The position numbers and the translations under genes were made by a program. Positions 63,751 to 64,000 of a DNA stretch of 64,000 bases are shown here, piece after piece. This DNA comes from Sulfurimonas paralvinellae. Its GTDB lineage: Bacteria > Campylobacterota > Campylobacteria > Campylobacterales > Sulfurimonadaceae. The notes below the pieces were generated by a model. That model was not told the origin of the DNA. It searched no databases and saw nothing but the letters and a program-made list of their open reading frames with translations. Where the stretch lies: the NCBI RefSeq assembly GCF_014905135.1, contig NZ_CP041406.1:868001-932000 (forward strand), given 5' to 3'. Each line of letters opens with the position of its first letter. Within the stretch, counting starts at the first letter, position 1.

Positions 63751-64000
63751 CTACGCTTTTGTCTGCTCACGCAGTCTAATGTGCAGGTCACGTAGTTGAG
63801 TGTTGTCTACAGGAGATGGTGCATCTGTTAAGATACAAGAAGCTTTTTGTGTTTTAGGGAAAGCGATGACATCACGGATAGATGCAGTTTTAGAAATAAG
63901 CATCATAAGTCTGTCGAAACCGATCGCGAAACCACCATGTGGAGGCGCACCAAATTTAAGTGCATCGAGTAAGAAACCAAATTTCTCCTGCGCTTCTTCT
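63751..64000 (-). CDS. aspS: Aspartyl-tRNA synthetase (3' end)
   Basis: The last 82 residues are visible and the frame continues off the window. The stretch [20 protein letters not shown] followed by [20 protein letters not shown] and [19 protein letters not shown] is class II motif 3 and the C-terminus of AspS/AspRS. It charges tRNA-Asp, and in many bacteria tRNA-Asn. The upstream part that would separate bacterial from archaeal types is off the window. Confidence 0.9.
   Translation of the reverse strand, partial: EEAQEKFGFLLDALKFGAPPHGGFAIGFDRLMMLISKTASIRDVIAFPKTQKASCILTDAPSPVDNTQLRDLHIRLREQTKA

Overview
The window looks like chromosomal DNA of a Campylobacterota (Epsilonproteobacteria) member, most like Sulfurimonas or a close relative. 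The basis is an AT-rich, densely packed genome; a BioV-type pimeloyl-ACP esterase next to a MiaB-like gene and an FtsH-like gene (a neighbourhood also known from Helicobacter); an SdhABE/MfrABE-type succinate/fumarate oxidoreductase; paired flgF-flgG genes behind a sigma-54 promoter; and a CiaD-like protein. Genus is inferred from remembered family patterns, not from a search. No rRNA, tRNA, CRISPR array, insertion sequence or intact prophage was seen.

Layout. 1-4.0 kb: end of an MscS channel, mtaB, an FtsH-like AAA protein with a destroyed zinc site, and bioV, overlapping end to end. 4.0-6.9 kb: a large inverted repeat in front of mog, then small exported proteins and xthA. 7.0-10.6 kb: sdhA-sdhB-sdhE operon. 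10.7-17.6 kb: a degenerate GGDEF protein, thiL-truD-psd, ychF, gph and a thiamine-binding protein. 17.7-22.7 kb: OmpA-like lipoprotein, metE, an odd 320-base gap, pepA. 22.7-28.5 kb: a pseudo-receiver/degenerate GGDEF protein, then a seven-gene minus-strand run trpB-apt-orf-rpiB-M50 protease-lepB-folD. 28.6-41 kb: a small cytochrome c and a CitE-like protein, then two complete efflux systems back to back (AcrAB-TolC type, and HlyD/DUF1656/OMF/FUSC type with an AI-2E family exporter). 41-48.5 kb: TonB-like protein, hemL, small membrane proteins, rpoD, flgF-flgG. 48.5-54.5 kb: DUF1566 lipoprotein, an intact diguanylate cyclase, leuD-leuB, small proteins, purU, trmL. 54.5-60 kb: the most accessory-like stretch: a CI/S24-type regulator with phased direct repeats and a divergent 27-residue ORF, an NlpC/P60 lipoprotein, an orphan rod-like protein, dapD, an ankyrin protein, and a cassette of a 42-residue membrane peptide, a DUF6166-HTH protein and a ribbon-helix-helix protein. 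60-64 kb: CinA-like protein, adk, thiI, a second short adenylate kinase and the end of aspS.

How the genes work together. Most are housekeeping: cofactor synthesis (biotin, molybdopterin, thiamine, haem, folate C1), amino acids (Met, Trp, Leu, Lys), tRNA modification (MtaB, TruD, TrmL, ThiI), envelope (LepB, Psd, OmpA-like, NlpC/P60) and anaerobic respiration (Sdh/Mfr). Three GGDEF proteins occur but only one keeps its catalytic signature. The less explained signals are the mog-upstream inverted repeat, the protease-dead FtsH paralogue, the CI/S24 locus with direct-repeat operators, the DUF6166/RHH/membrane-peptide cassette, several candidate leaderless genes, and a back-to-back promoter palindrome at 60.67 kb.
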